A stretch of 49,636 nucleotides of DNA from Bacillota bacterium (GTDB taxonomy: Bacteria; Bacillota; Clostridia; TANB77; CAG-465), in NCBI GenBank assembly GCA_023460235.1, contig JAEWRE010000064.1:1-49636 (forward strand). The letters run 5' to 3'. The translations under genes were made by a program, and so were the position numbers. The notes below the pieces were generated by a model. The model did not search any database. It was not told the DNA's origin and saw nothing but the letters and a program-made list of their open reading frames with translations. Positions 41,242 to 49,391 of the stretch are shown piece after piece. The first letter of the stretch is position 1. Every line of letters begins with the position of its first letter.

Positions 41242-42126
41242 ATGAAATATATACCAGCAAAAACTATATTAGCAAATACTAAAAACGGAAATATGTGGTT
41301 TGGAATTGCTTATAATATGAATCTGTATAAAGGATGTCCGCATGGTTGTATATATTGTGATAGCAGAAGCAATTGCTATAATATAGATGATTTTGATACT
41401 GTTAGAATAAAAGAAAACGCACTTGAAATATTAGAAAAAGAAATAAAGTCTAAAAGGAAACGTGGCGTAATCGGGATTGGAGCAATGTCAGATACGTATA
41501 ATCCTTTTGAGAAGAAATATGAAGTAACTAGAAGTGCACTTGAAATTGTTAATGATAATTGTTTTGGAATTTCTATAGAGACAAAAAGTGATTTAATAAC
41601 TAGAGATATCGATATATTTAAAAAAATAAATTTGACATCTGATGTAATCTTAAAGCTTACAATTACTTCAGCTTTTGATGAAGTTTCAAAGATAATAGAG
41701 CCAAATGTTTGTGTAAGTTCAAAGAGATTTGATGCTATAAAAAAATTATCAGATGAAGGTCTTTTTGTTGGAACATTACTTACACCCTTAATACCATTTA
41801 TTACTGATTCAGAAGAAAATATAAAAAAAGTAATTGAACTGTCTGCAAAAAATGGTGCTAAATTTGTGTATTCAATAGGTGGTGTAACTTTAAGAGAAAA
41901 TCAAAGAGAATATTTCTATAATATGTTAGATAAAAGTTATCCTGGACTTAAATCAAAGTATATTAGTTTATATGGTAATAAATACTATTGTAAATCACAA
42001 AATAAAAATCTAGGTTTAATATTTAAAGAAGAATGTAAAAAATATGGTTTGCTATATAAGATGGAAGATATAATAAAAGCATATAAAAAAGAAAAAGTAG
42101 ATAACCAAATATCGATATTTAATTAA
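41242..42126 (+). CDS. Radical SAM protein, SPL family
   Basis: 294 residues, SD AGGAAAGG. The radical-SAM cluster motif is C32-x3-C36-x2-C39 (GCPHGCIYCD), with GIGAMSDTYNPFEKKYEVTRSALEI following, as in the spore-photoproduct-lyase-like family of unknown function (Rv2578c/YgiQ-like relatives). It is not SplB itself: it lacks SplB's N-terminal domain, fragments of which survive only as the relic at 9207-9417. It binds a 4Fe-4S cluster and cleaves SAM; its substrate is unknown. It lies upstream of a magnesium ATPase gene with no link evident. Confidence 0.88.
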   Translation: MKYIPAKTILANTKNGNMWFGIAYNMNLYKGCPHGCIYCDSRSNCYNIDDFDTVRIKENALEILEKEIKSKRKRGVIGIGAMSDTYNPFEKKYEVTRSALEIVNDNCFGISIETKSDLITRDIDIFKKINLTSDVILKLTITSAFDEVSKIIEPNVCVSSKRFDAIKKLSDEGLFVGTLLTPLIPFITDSEENIKKVIELSAKNGAKFVYSIGGVTLRENQREYFYNMLDKSYPGLKSKYISLYGNKYYCKSQNKNLGLIFKEECKKYGLLYKMEDIIKAYKKEKVDNQISIFN

Positions 42127-42169
42127 TAATCAAAATATATAAATTTTTTATATGAGGTGGTAATATATT

Positions 42170-44788
42170 ATGATAAATCAGGAATCAGAAAAATATGATG
42201 TAAAAAGTAATTACGGCAATGAGTGTATAATAAAAAAAGATGAATTTATTACGAAATATAATGTAGATCAAAATGGTTTAACTGATAAAATTGTGCTAGA
42301 AAATCAACTTAAATATGGCACTAATGAAATAAAAAAGACTAAATCAAAGAAGTGGTATAATTATTTTTTTGCAAGTCTACTTAGTCCTTTTAATATTATT
42401 TTATTAGGAATAATTTGTGTATTATTCTATACAGATGTAATACTTCCTAGATCACCTAATTATACAAATATATTAGTAATAATATTTTTAGTTTTAATAA
42501 GTACTTTACTAGAGTTTATACAAGAATATAAATCTAATAAAGCAGCTGAAAAATTAAAAGATTTGGTATCTATTTCAACAACAGTTATAAGAAATGGAAA
42601 TAAAATTAAAGTACCGGTAAGTAATGTTACAATTGGAGATATTGTGATGCTTTCTGCTGGTGATATGATACCATGTGATTTAAGAGTAATTGATTCTACT
42701 GATTTATATATAGGACAATCTTCAATTACTGGTGAATCTGATGCAGTAAGAAAATATTCAGATACTAAGAAAAATTCAATAGATGAGTTAGAAAATATTT
42801 CTGATTTAGATACAATATGTCTTATGGGAACAAATGTAATTAGTGGTTCTGCAACTGCTGTTTCAATAAAAATAGGAGATAATACTTATTTTGGAAGGGT
42901 TGCTCACACAATTGTAAAAGGAAAGCCTAAAACTGATTTTAGAAAAAGTATGGAAAATATAAGCAATTTACTTATAAGGTTTATGATAATAATGATACCA
43001 ATTACTTTTTTTATAAATGCATGGAAACATGATTTATTAAATACATTTACCTTTGCAGTTGCAATAGCAATTGGAATAACTCCATTACTCTTACCGGTTA
43101 TACTTTCTTCTAGTTTATCTAAAGGCGCAATACGAATGTCAAAGAAAAAAACAATAGTAAAAAAACTTGATTCAGTTGAAAGTTTTGGTTCTATGAATAT
43201 TCTTTGTACAGATAAGACTGGTACAATAACAGAAGATAAGATAGTTCTAGAAAAATATTTAGATGTTTATGGAAACGAAGATATAGGTGTATTAGAATAC
43301 GCTTTTTTAAATTCATATTTTGAAACAGGAATAAAAGGAAGTATTGATGAGGCAATAGTTAATAGAGCATTAAAAAATAATTTAGGAAATATTGCAGAAA
43401 AATATAAAAAAATTGATGAAATGCCATTTGACTTTAATAGGAGAAGGCTTTCAGTTGTTGTAGAAGACAATAGTGTAAAGACAATAATAACCAAAGGGGC
43501 AGTTGAAGAAATTTTAAGTATATGTTCATGTGTAGAACATTCAGGCAAAACTTTAAATATAACAAATGATATAAAATCTAATATAAGAGAAATAACAAAT
43601 AAATTAAATGAAGAAGGAATGCGTGTTATATGTATATGTAAAAAGATTGATATAAATAATACACAAAACTTTGAAATAAGCGATGAAAAGGAAATGAGCC
43701 TGCTTGGCTTTATCGGATTCCTAGATCCACCCAAAGAAAGTGCTAAAGAGTCGATAAAGAAACTTAATGATTTAGGTATAAGAGTAATAGTCCTTACAGG
43801 AGATAATGTCGCTGTTACCAAATCTATATGTAAACAAGTAGATATAAATACTTCAAGAATAGTTGTTGGATCAGAAATTGAAAAATTAGACGATTCAGGA
43901 GTAAGACACTTATTAAAAAATGTAAATATATTTTCTAAGCTATCGCCAATACAAAAGGCTAGAATTGTACGACTTTTAAAAGAATCAGGTAATGTTGTTG
44001 GATATATTGGGGATGGAATAAATGATGCTCCTTCGCTTACAAATGCAGATGTTGGAATATCAGTTGATACAGCCGTAGATATAGCAAAGGAAACAGCGGA
44101 TGTAATATTACTTGAAAAAGATTTAAATGTTTTAATTGATGGCGTCTTAGAAGGAAGAACTACATTTACAAATCTAATGAAGTATATCAAACTTGCAACT
44201 AGTTTTAATTTTGGAGAAGTGTTTTCAGTATTAATTGCGGGTATTTTATTGCCATTTTTTCCGATAACGCCAGTTCAATTATTAGTACAAAGTCTGTTAT
44301 ATGATATGGGTCAACTTTCAATACCATTTGATAACGTTGATAAAGAGAGTTTGAAAAATATTAAAAGATTAAATATAAAAAGTCTAAAACGTTTTATGCT
44401 TATAATGGGACCTCTTAGTTCAATGTTTGATTTAATTATATTTGCAACTATGTGGTTTGGTTTTGGAATTAGAGAAAATAATGCTGCACTATTTCAAACT
44501 ATTTGGTTTTCATATGGTATAATTTCAAATCTAGTAGGTCTACATATTATACGAACATCAAAGAAACCATTTATTGAAAGTAATGCATCAAAATATGTAT
44601 ATCTTACTTCAGTAATATTTAGCATTGTTGCATTAGTTATTCCGTATACAATTTTTGGAAGATATATAGGTCTTGTATCTATGCAATTCAAATATGTAAT
44701 TTTAATATTAATTGTACCATTGTTATATAGTATTATTGCTTTATTTGCAAAAAAGGTGTATATTAGAAAATATAATGAGTGGATTTAA
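42170..44788 (+). CDS. mgtA: P-type Mg2+ ATPase, MgtA family
   Basis: 872 residues. Actuator TGES at 187-190, phosphorylation site D348-KTGT (CTDKTGTITED), hinge GYIGDGINDAP. Membrane helix 4 reads ITPLLLPVIL near residue 303, as in MgtA/MgtB (TPEMLPMI class). The C-terminal YDMGQLSIPFDNVDKE is diagnostic for the magnesium branch. It imports Mg2+ across the membrane using ATP. Only 43 nt precede it, so no Mg riboswitch (M-box) is present; SD is GAGGTGG. A 307-codon antisense frame here is a shadow. Confidence 0.93.
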   Translation: MINQESEKYDVKSNYGNECIIKKDEFITKYNVDQNGLTDKIVLENQLKYGTNEIKKTKSKKWYNYFFASLLSPFNIILLGIICVLFYTDVILPRSPNYTNILVIIFLVLISTLLEFIQEYKSNKAAEKLKDLVSISTTVIRNGNKIKVPVSNVTIGDIVMLSAGDMIPCDLRVIDSTDLYIGQSSITGESDAVRKYSDTKKNSIDELENISDLDTICLMGTNVISGSATAVSIKIGDNTYFGRVAHTIVKGKPKTDFRKSMENISNLLIRFMIIMIPITFFINAWKHDLLNTFTFAVAIAIGITPLLLPVILSSSLSKGAIRMSKKKTIVKKLDSVESFGSMNILCTDKTGTITEDKIVLEKYLDVYGNEDIGVLEYAFLNSYFETGIKGSIDEAIVNRALKNNLGNIAEKYKKIDEMPFDFNRRRLSVVVEDNSVKTIITKGAVEEILSICSCVEHSGKTLNITNDIKSNIREITNKLNEEGMRVICICKKIDINNTQNFEISDEKEMSLLGFIGFLDPPKESAKESIKKLNDLGIRVIVLTGDNVAVTKSICKQVDINTSRIVVGSEIEKLDDSGVRHLLKNVNIFSKLSPIQKARIVRLLKESGNVVGYIGDGINDAPSLTNADVGISVDTAVDIAKETADVILLEKDLNVLIDGVLEGRTTFTNLMKYIKLATSFNFGEVFSVLIAGILLPFFPITPVQLLVQSLLYDMGQLSIPFDNVDKESLKNIKRLNIKSLKRFMLIMGPLSSMFDLIIFATMWFGFGIRENNAALFQTIWFSYGIISNLVGLHIIRTSKKPFIESNASKYVYLTSVIFSIVALVIPYTIFGRYIGLVSMQFKYVILILIVPLLYSIIALFAKKVYIRKYNEWI

Positions 44789-44811
44789 AAAATATAAAAA
44801 GAAAGGAGAAT

Positions 44812-44862
44812 ATGATATATCACATTTTATATGTATATATCATAAAAATAGTTTATGGATAA
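44812..44862 (+). CDS. Candidate 16-codon upstream ORF overlapping the next gene
   Basis: ATG 44812 follows AAAGGAG (44802-44808) and encodes MIYHILYVYIIKIVYG, ending at TAA 44860-44862, which overlaps the ATG of the 87-residue gene at 44855. Its DNA forms an ATGATATAT/ATATATCAT hairpin (44812-44820, 44835-44843). The downstream gene has no SD of its own, so translation of this peptide may be needed to start it. Confidence 0.45.
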   Translation: MIYHILYVYIIKIVYG

Positions 44863-45118
44863 GAGAAAAATAGTATTTGTAATTTTAGTTGTTTTTATTA
44901 TTAGTATAATTTTGTTTACAATTATATATATCAAAAATATTAGCAATTCAAATAAACAAGCTTTAAATGAAAATATGACTGATGAAGAAATAATACAAAA
45001 ATCTTTAAGCAGTGAGGAAAAATTAAACTTAGATAATCCGAATTATGATAATTTAGTAAATGAAATTGATGATGTTTTAAATCAAACTGACCCATTAAGT
45101 CAAATACCAGAAGAATAG
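44855..45118 (+). CDS. Small single-pass membrane protein, acidic outer domain
   Basis: 87 residues, one hydrophobic helix (6-27), then an Asn/Glu/Asp-rich tail (LNENMTDEEIIQKSLSSEEKLN...DPLSQIPEE). No lipobox or Cys. The start codon lacks an SD; a short upstream ORF overlaps it. It sits 19 nt ahead of a secreted coiled-coil gene, and both could form one envelope unit. No recognised family. Confidence 0.7.
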   Translation: MDKRKIVFVILVVFIISIILFTIIYIKNISNSNKQALNENMTDEEIIQKSLSSEEKLNLDNPNYDNLVNEIDDVLNQTDPLSQIPEE

Positions 45119-45137
45119 TATTTAAGGAGAATAGTTT

Positions 45138-45890
45138 ATGAAAAAAAGTATAAAAATATTATATATATTAATGATTTTTTCCTTTTTTCAATTTTCAAAA
45201 TATGTAAATGCTGATGTGAAAAATGAAATTACAAGAGAAGAATTTACAAAGAGTTATTTAGGAAAAATGGATGTTATATTGGATTTAGTTAATCAAACAG
45301 AAGTTGCAAGAGATGAGAATAATAATATTACTAGAAAAATAAAGGAAAATTTTAATAGTAATGAAAGAAACGATATAAAAGCAAAAATAGAACAAATAAA
45401 AAGTGTTCAGAGTAAAAACAAGGATTTAGTGTCTAAAGCCAAAGATTATGTTAATAATAGGCAAATACTAAGAAATGATTTAGCTCAAGCTATAAAGAAT
45501 AGGGATAAAGATTTAGTTACTAACCTTCAGAATCAGATAACAGATATAAATAATCAGATAAAAGGCATAAAAGAAGAAATAAAAACAAATAAGGATAACA
45601 TAGAGCCATTGATTAATGATGTTAAAAAATATAGACAGGAAAATAAAACAAAATTAGAAAGTGAAAAAAGTTCTTTAGAAAATATATCCAATATTCAGAT
45701 AAAAATAAATAATGAAATAAATGGAAAAAATAATTTATGGGTAGGTTTTTCTAATCATGTAAATGAAAAGAATTATAATGATGCTATTAATGATATGGAT
45801 AATATAATATCAATGAAAAAAGATATATTATCAGATATTAAATCCAAAAATGCAATATTAAGTTCTATTTTAGAAATCCAAACAAAATAA
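45138..45890 (+). CDS. Secreted coiled-coil protein
   Basis: 250 residues, SD AAGGAGA. Signal peptide about 1-25 (MKKSIKILYILMIFSFFQFSKYVNA, cleavage near VNA-DVK). The mature part is nearly all helical coiled coil with Lys/Asn/Asp/Glu/Ile heptads (QNQITDINNQIKGIKEEIK). No domain after the coil. It resembles cell-wall associated spacer proteins. Partner is likely the membrane peptide immediately upstream. Confidence 0.75.
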   Translation: MKKSIKILYILMIFSFFQFSKYVNADVKNEITREEFTKSYLGKMDVILDLVNQTEVARDENNNITRKIKENFNSNERNDIKAKIEQIKSVQSKNKDLVSKAKDYVNNRQILRNDLAQAIKNRDKDLVTNLQNQITDINNQIKGIKEEIKTNKDNIEPLINDVKKYRQENKTKLESEKSSLENISNIQIKINNEINGKNNLWVGFSNHVNEKNYNDAINDMDNIISMKKDILSDIKSKNAILSSILEIQTK

Positions 45891-46014
45891 TTACAAAATC
45901 TACATTTTAATTTAATTTTTGTAAGAAAAAAAATATTATGATCCTATATGACAAATTATGACGTTTTATTTCATTCTAAAATGCTATAATAATCATAATA
46001 AGGATGTGATATAA

Positions 46015-46182
46015 ATGATAAGTAAATTAAAAGAAGAATTAGAATATATGGTAAAAAATAATTGTAATTATGATGAAATTGTAAAAATAAGCCAGAAATT
46101 GGATAAATATATATTAGTTGAAATGAGAAAAATAAATAATGTAAGGCAAAGGAAACGAATATATCTAAAAATGAGTAAATGA
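46015..46182 (+). CDS. Spo0E-like sporulation regulatory phosphatase
   Basis: 55 residues, SD AAGGATGTGA. The sequence MISKLKEELEYMVKNNCNYDEIVKISQKLDKYILVEMRKI carries the Spo0E signature SQKLDKYI (S26-Q-K-L-D30), whose Asp is the key residue in Bacillus Spo0E for dephosphorylating Spo0A~P. Length and two-helix layout are typical. In this window three Spo0A-core boxes are candidates for the pathway it would oppose. A TATAAT lies at 45985-45990 with no good -35. Confidence 0.85.
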   Translation: MISKLKEELEYMVKNNCNYDEIVKISQKLDKYILVEMRKINNVRQRKRIYLKMSK

Positions 46183-46207
46183 AAGACATTCATAAGATAA
46201 AATGATA

Positions 46208-46245
46208 GGATCACTATGTAATTTAATGCATAGTGATTCTATTAT
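46208..46245 (+). terminator. Probable terminator of the Spo0E-like gene
   Basis: GGATCACTATG paired with CATAGTGATTC (11 bp, one G-T), 10-nt loop, then T-A-rich sequence without a long T-run. Confidence 0.5.
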
Positions 46246-46389
46246 ATAAAAATAATTGATTTATATACTTATTTTTTAATAAAATTTATATATATTTCAA
46301 CTAATTTAGTGATTGAATAAACATTTAAATGAATAACTCATATATTAAAATAGATAGATAAAAAATATACTATCAATGGGGGTAATCAT

Positions 46390-47061
46390 TTGAATGAAAT
46401 AGTTAAAAGAGAATTATCAAAAGAGATGAAATATAAAAATAAAGTGGTGCTAAAATATAAAATAGTGTATCCAGAAATGATTGAAAGTATTTTTTTAGTT
46501 GGCAAAAAAGAATTTAATGAATATTATTTAGATAAGGCACGTAAAGCACAAAAATATGCTGAAAATGAGCTGTATAAAATGGCAGTTGAGGGTTATGAGT
46601 ATTCAGTACAAAATAATTATCCTGTAATGCAGTATGAATTAGTTTCTGAATATACTGTTACATATAATGAACTATGTGTTGTAAGTTTATATACTGATGA
46701 ATATATATTTACTGGTGGAGCTCACGGAAATACAATAAGAACATCTGAGACGTGGAATCTAAAAACAGGAAAAATAATCACATTAGAAGAATTGTACCCT
46801 AATAATCCCAATTTTAAAACAGATATAATAAGAGAAATTAATTTGCAAATAGCTAATGAAATATCGCTTGGAAACAATATATATTTTGATGACTACGCTG
46901 AATTAGTTGTTAAAAGTTTTAATCCAAAGAGCTTCTATTTAACACCGTTAGGTGTATCAATATACTATCAGCAATATGATATAGCACCATATTCTAGTGG
47001 AATATTAAATTTTGTGATAGATTACAATGTAATGAAAGTCGAATTACCATACTGTTTTTAA
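46390..47061 (+). CDS. DUF4163/DUF3298 (RsiV C-terminal-like) protein
   Basis: 223 residues. Start taken as TTG 46390, 7 nt after GGGGG (46378-46382); the ATG at 46394 is out of frame. A DUF4163-like segment (KNKVVLKYKIVYPEMIES) is followed by the DUF3298 core YIFTGGAHGNTIRTSETWNLKTGKIITLEELY. In Bacillus RsiV this region is extracellular and binds lysozyme. Here there is no transmembrane helix, anti-sigma domain, signal peptide or adjacent sigma factor, so the protein is either cytoplasmic or has lost its N-terminus. Function is left open. Confidence 0.8.
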   Translation: MNEIVKRELSKEMKYKNKVVLKYKIVYPEMIESIFLVGKKEFNEYYLDKARKAQKYAENELYKMAVEGYEYSVQNNYPVMQYELVSEYTVTYNELCVVSLYTDEYIFTGGAHGNTIRTSETWNLKTGKIITLEELYPNNPNFKTDIIREINLQIANEISLGNNIYFDDYAELVVKSFNPKSFYLTPLGVSIYYQQYDIAPYSSGILNFVIDYNVMKVELPYCF

Positions 47062-47066
47062 ATAAC

Positions 47067-47112
47067 AATCTAAAATATCAAAAAAAGATATTTTAGATTA
47101 TTTTTTCTTTTT
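47067..47112 (+). terminator. Intrinsic terminator
   Basis: AATCTAAAATATC-A7-GATATTTTAGATT, perfect 13-bp stem, then T-run. Confidence 0.85.
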
Positions 47113-47123
47113 AATAATTTTAA

Positions 47124-47152
47124 TTGAATTACTATATTATTTGTGATAAAAT
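47124..47152 (+). promoter_or_regulatory. Promoter of the exonuclease gene
   Basis: TTGAAT (47124-47129), 17-bp spacer, TAAAAT (47147-47152). Confidence 0.65.
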
Positions 47153-47175
47153 TTTATATAAGTTGAGGTGGTAAT

Positions 47176-47928
47176 ATGAAACTAATTTCATGGAATGTTA
47201 ATGGACTTAGAGCAGTTTTAAATAAAGGATTTAATGAATTTTTTGATTCTACTAATGCTGATATATTTTGCATTCAAGAGACAAAGATGCAAGAGGGACA
47301 AGCAGATATTAACTTTGAAAATTATCATATATATTTTAACAGTGCAAAGAAAAAAGGTTATTCTGGTACAGCTATTTTTACTAAAATAAAACCTCTTTTT
47401 GTAACTTATGGAATTGGAATAGAAGAACATGATAACGAAGGAAGAGTTATAACATTAGAGTTTGATAATTTTTTTATGGTTAATGTGTATACTCCAAATT
47501 CAAAAAGAGGTCTTGAAAGATTAGATTATAGAATGATCTGGGAAGATGAATTTGTAAAATATTTAAAAGCATTAAACAACAATAAACCAGTAATTGTTTG
47601 CGGAGATCTAAATGTAGCACATAAAGAAATTGATCTGAAAAATCCAAGTCAAAATAGAAAAAATGCTGGTTTTACTGATGAAGAGAGAGGTAAAATGACT
47701 GATTTATTATCAAATGGATTTATAGATACCTTTAGATACATGTATCCAGAAAAAATTGATGCTTATTCTTGGTGGTCATATTTTGCAAACGCAAGAGATA
47801 GAAATATTGGATGGAGAATTGATTATTTCTTAGTATCTGAAGATATTAAAGATAAAATAAAAGATGCATATATATATAGCGACATAATTGGAAGTGATCA
47901 TTGTCCAGTAGGATTAGAAATATTTTAA
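47176..47928 (+). CDS. exoA: Exodeoxyribonuclease III / AP endonuclease
   Basis: 250 residues, the usual length. Motifs of the exonuclease III fold: MKLISWNVNGLRAVL, CIQETKMQ (catalytic Glu), VYTPNS, GDLNVAHKEIDL (Asp and Asn), RIDYFLVSE and GSDHCPVGLEIF (catalytic Asp-His). It cuts DNA at abasic sites and removes 3' blocks in base-excision repair. SD GAGGTGG. A small membrane-protein gene follows 15 nt later. Confidence 0.96.
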   Translation: MKLISWNVNGLRAVLNKGFNEFFDSTNADIFCIQETKMQEGQADINFENYHIYFNSAKKKGYSGTAIFTKIKPLFVTYGIGIEEHDNEGRVITLEFDNFFMVNVYTPNSKRGLERLDYRMIWEDEFVKYLKALNNNKPVIVCGDLNVAHKEIDLKNPSQNRKNAGFTDEERGKMTDLLSNGFIDTFRYMYPEKIDAYSWWSYFANARDRNIGWRIDYFLVSEDIKDKIKDAYIYSDIIGSDHCPVGLEIF

Positions 47929-47943
47929 TAAAGAGGTGTAATT

Positions 47944-48141
47944 ATGTCTAAAATTCAATTTTTTAATGTACTAACACTAATAACTGGAGGTTTAACTATA
48001 TTATTTGCAATATTTCCAATTTCTAAAGATACATATCATTTGATCCCAACATTTTTCTTAATATTGGCTTTGATTTTTAATCATGTATGTCACTCTTATG
48101 AAAAAAGTGAAATAAGGAAAAAACAAAAAGAGTTAAAATAA
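47944..48141 (+). CDS. Small two-helix membrane protein
   Basis: 65 residues, SD AAAGAGGTG, two hydrophobic segments (about 5-26 and 30-50) and a strongly basic tail (YEKSEIRKKQKELK). It lies 15 nt after exoA and is probably cotranscribed. No family recognised. Confidence 0.7.
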   Translation: MSKIQFFNVLTLITGGLTILFAIFPISKDTYHLIPTFFLILALIFNHVCHSYEKSEIRKKQKELK

Positions 48142-48154
48142 ATTAATTGAATAA

Positions 48155-48199
48155 AAAGGTGCAAATTCTGCTTTAATGGGAATTTGCACCTTTCTTTTT
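48155..48199 (+). terminator. Intrinsic terminator
   Basis: AAAGGTGCAAATTC paired with GAATTTGCACCTTT, 14 bp, 11-nt loop, then CTTTTT. Confidence 0.88.
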
Positions 48200-48251
48200 A
48201 ACATAATGATTTTGAAATTATCATATATTTTAAATAATAAAGGTGATAATT

Positions 48252-49316
48252 ATGAAATTAAGTATTTGTATGATTGTAAAAGATGAAGAAGAAGTTTTAG
48301 AAAGATGTTTAATGTGTGCAAGTAAAATTGCAGATGAAATAATTATAGTTGATACTGGTTCAGTAGATAAAACAAAGGATATAGCTAAAAAATATACTAG
48401 TAGTTTGTATGACTATAAATGGAACGATGACTTTGCAGCAGCAAGAAATTTTTCTTTCTCTAAAGCAAATAATGAATATATTATGTGGCTAGATGCTGAT
48501 GATGTTATAAATAATGAATCTATAGATAAAATTAATAATTTAAAGCAAAAATCTGACACTTCCGTTGATATTTTTATGTTAAAATATAATGTGGCTTTTG
48601 ATGAAAATGAATTGCCAATATACTCATATTATAGAGAAAGGATAATACGTAATTCTGAAGATTTTAAATGGTTAGGTACTGTACATGAAGCAATAAAATT
48701 AGAAGGAAAAGTAGAATATACTGATATTTGTATAGAACATAAAAAAATCAAGCCAGTTGTTAAAGGCAGAAATTTAAGGATATATAGGAAAATGTTAGAG
48801 AGTAAAGTAAAATTTTCTACGAGACAAAAATTCTACTATGCAAGAGAGCTGTACTTTAATGGATTATATAATGAAGCTATAGAATATTTTACTCAGGTTT
48901 TAAAAGAAAATGATATACCAAATACTGATAAAATAAATGCATGTTTAGACTTGCATATATGTTATAAAATAAATAGAGATCTAGATAATTCATTAATGAT
49001 TCTTTTTGAAACTTTTAAATATGATACTCCTAGACCAGACATATGCTGCTATATTGGAAATTTCTTTTTTGAAAAAAATGACAATAATAATGCGATATTT
49101 TGGTATGAATTAGCCACAAAACTAGATATAAATGTAAATACTACTGCATTTATAAATATTGATATGTGTAAATTTATCCCTTATATGCAATTATGCGTTT
49201 GCTATTATAATATAGGAAATATAAAAAAATCAAAATTATATAATAAAAGAGCAGAAAAAATTAAACCAAATGACAAAACCGTAAAATATAACAATAATTT
49301 TTTTAAAACAATTTAA
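48252..49316 (+). CDS. GT2 glycosyltransferase with TPR-like C-terminus
   Basis: 354 residues from ATG 48252 (SD AAAGGTGA); the GTG at 48243 overlaps the SD. GT-A domain: SICMIVKDEEEVLERCL, IIIVDTGSVDKTKDIA, and MWLDADDVI with the DxD motif. The C-terminal half carries TPR-like helical repeats (ARELYFNGLYNEAIEYFTQVLKEN, NIGNIKKSKLYNKRAEKI). Enzymes of this shape modify proteins or peptides (for example SunS, or SgtA next to bclA in C. difficile). Here a collagen-like gene starts 75 nt downstream, so O-glycosylation of that protein's Thr-rich repeats is a strong inference. Confidence 0.9.
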   Translation: MKLSICMIVKDEEEVLERCLMCASKIADEIIIVDTGSVDKTKDIAKKYTSSLYDYKWNDDFAAARNFSFSKANNEYIMWLDADDVINNESIDKINNLKQKSDTSVDIFMLKYNVAFDENELPIYSYYRERIIRNSEDFKWLGTVHEAIKLEGKVEYTDICIEHKKIKPVVKGRNLRIYRKMLESKVKFSTRQKFYYARELYFNGLYNEAIEYFTQVLKENDIPNTDKINACLDLHICYKINRDLDNSLMILFETFKYDTPRPDICCYIGNFFFEKNDNNNAIFWYELATKLDINVNTTAFINIDMCKFIPYMQLCVCYYNIGNIKKSKLYNKRAEKIKPNDKTVKYNNNFFKTI

Positions 49317-49329
49317 TTTATTTAACAGC

Positions 49330-49355
49330 TTGTATTATATTAGAATATAATACAA
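49330..49355. repeat. Perfect 12-bp palindrome between glycosyltransferase and collagen-like gene
   Basis: TTGTATTATATT-AG-AATATAATACAA. It could end the upstream transcript or act as an operator for the collagen-like gene. No T-run follows. Confidence 0.55.
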
Positions 49356-49391
49356 TATAGAGTTTTATCTCTATAAAGGAGGAATAAAAAA

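Noticed and set aside
42127..42169. Mg2+ riboswitch ahead of mgtA
   Set aside because: Only 43 nt of intergenic DNA, far too short for an M-box, and no matching motif.
43267..44190. 307-codon minus-strand frame inside mgtA
   Set aside because: Fully antisense to a complete, motif-rich ATPase gene, with no SD; it is a by-product of AT-rich codon use.
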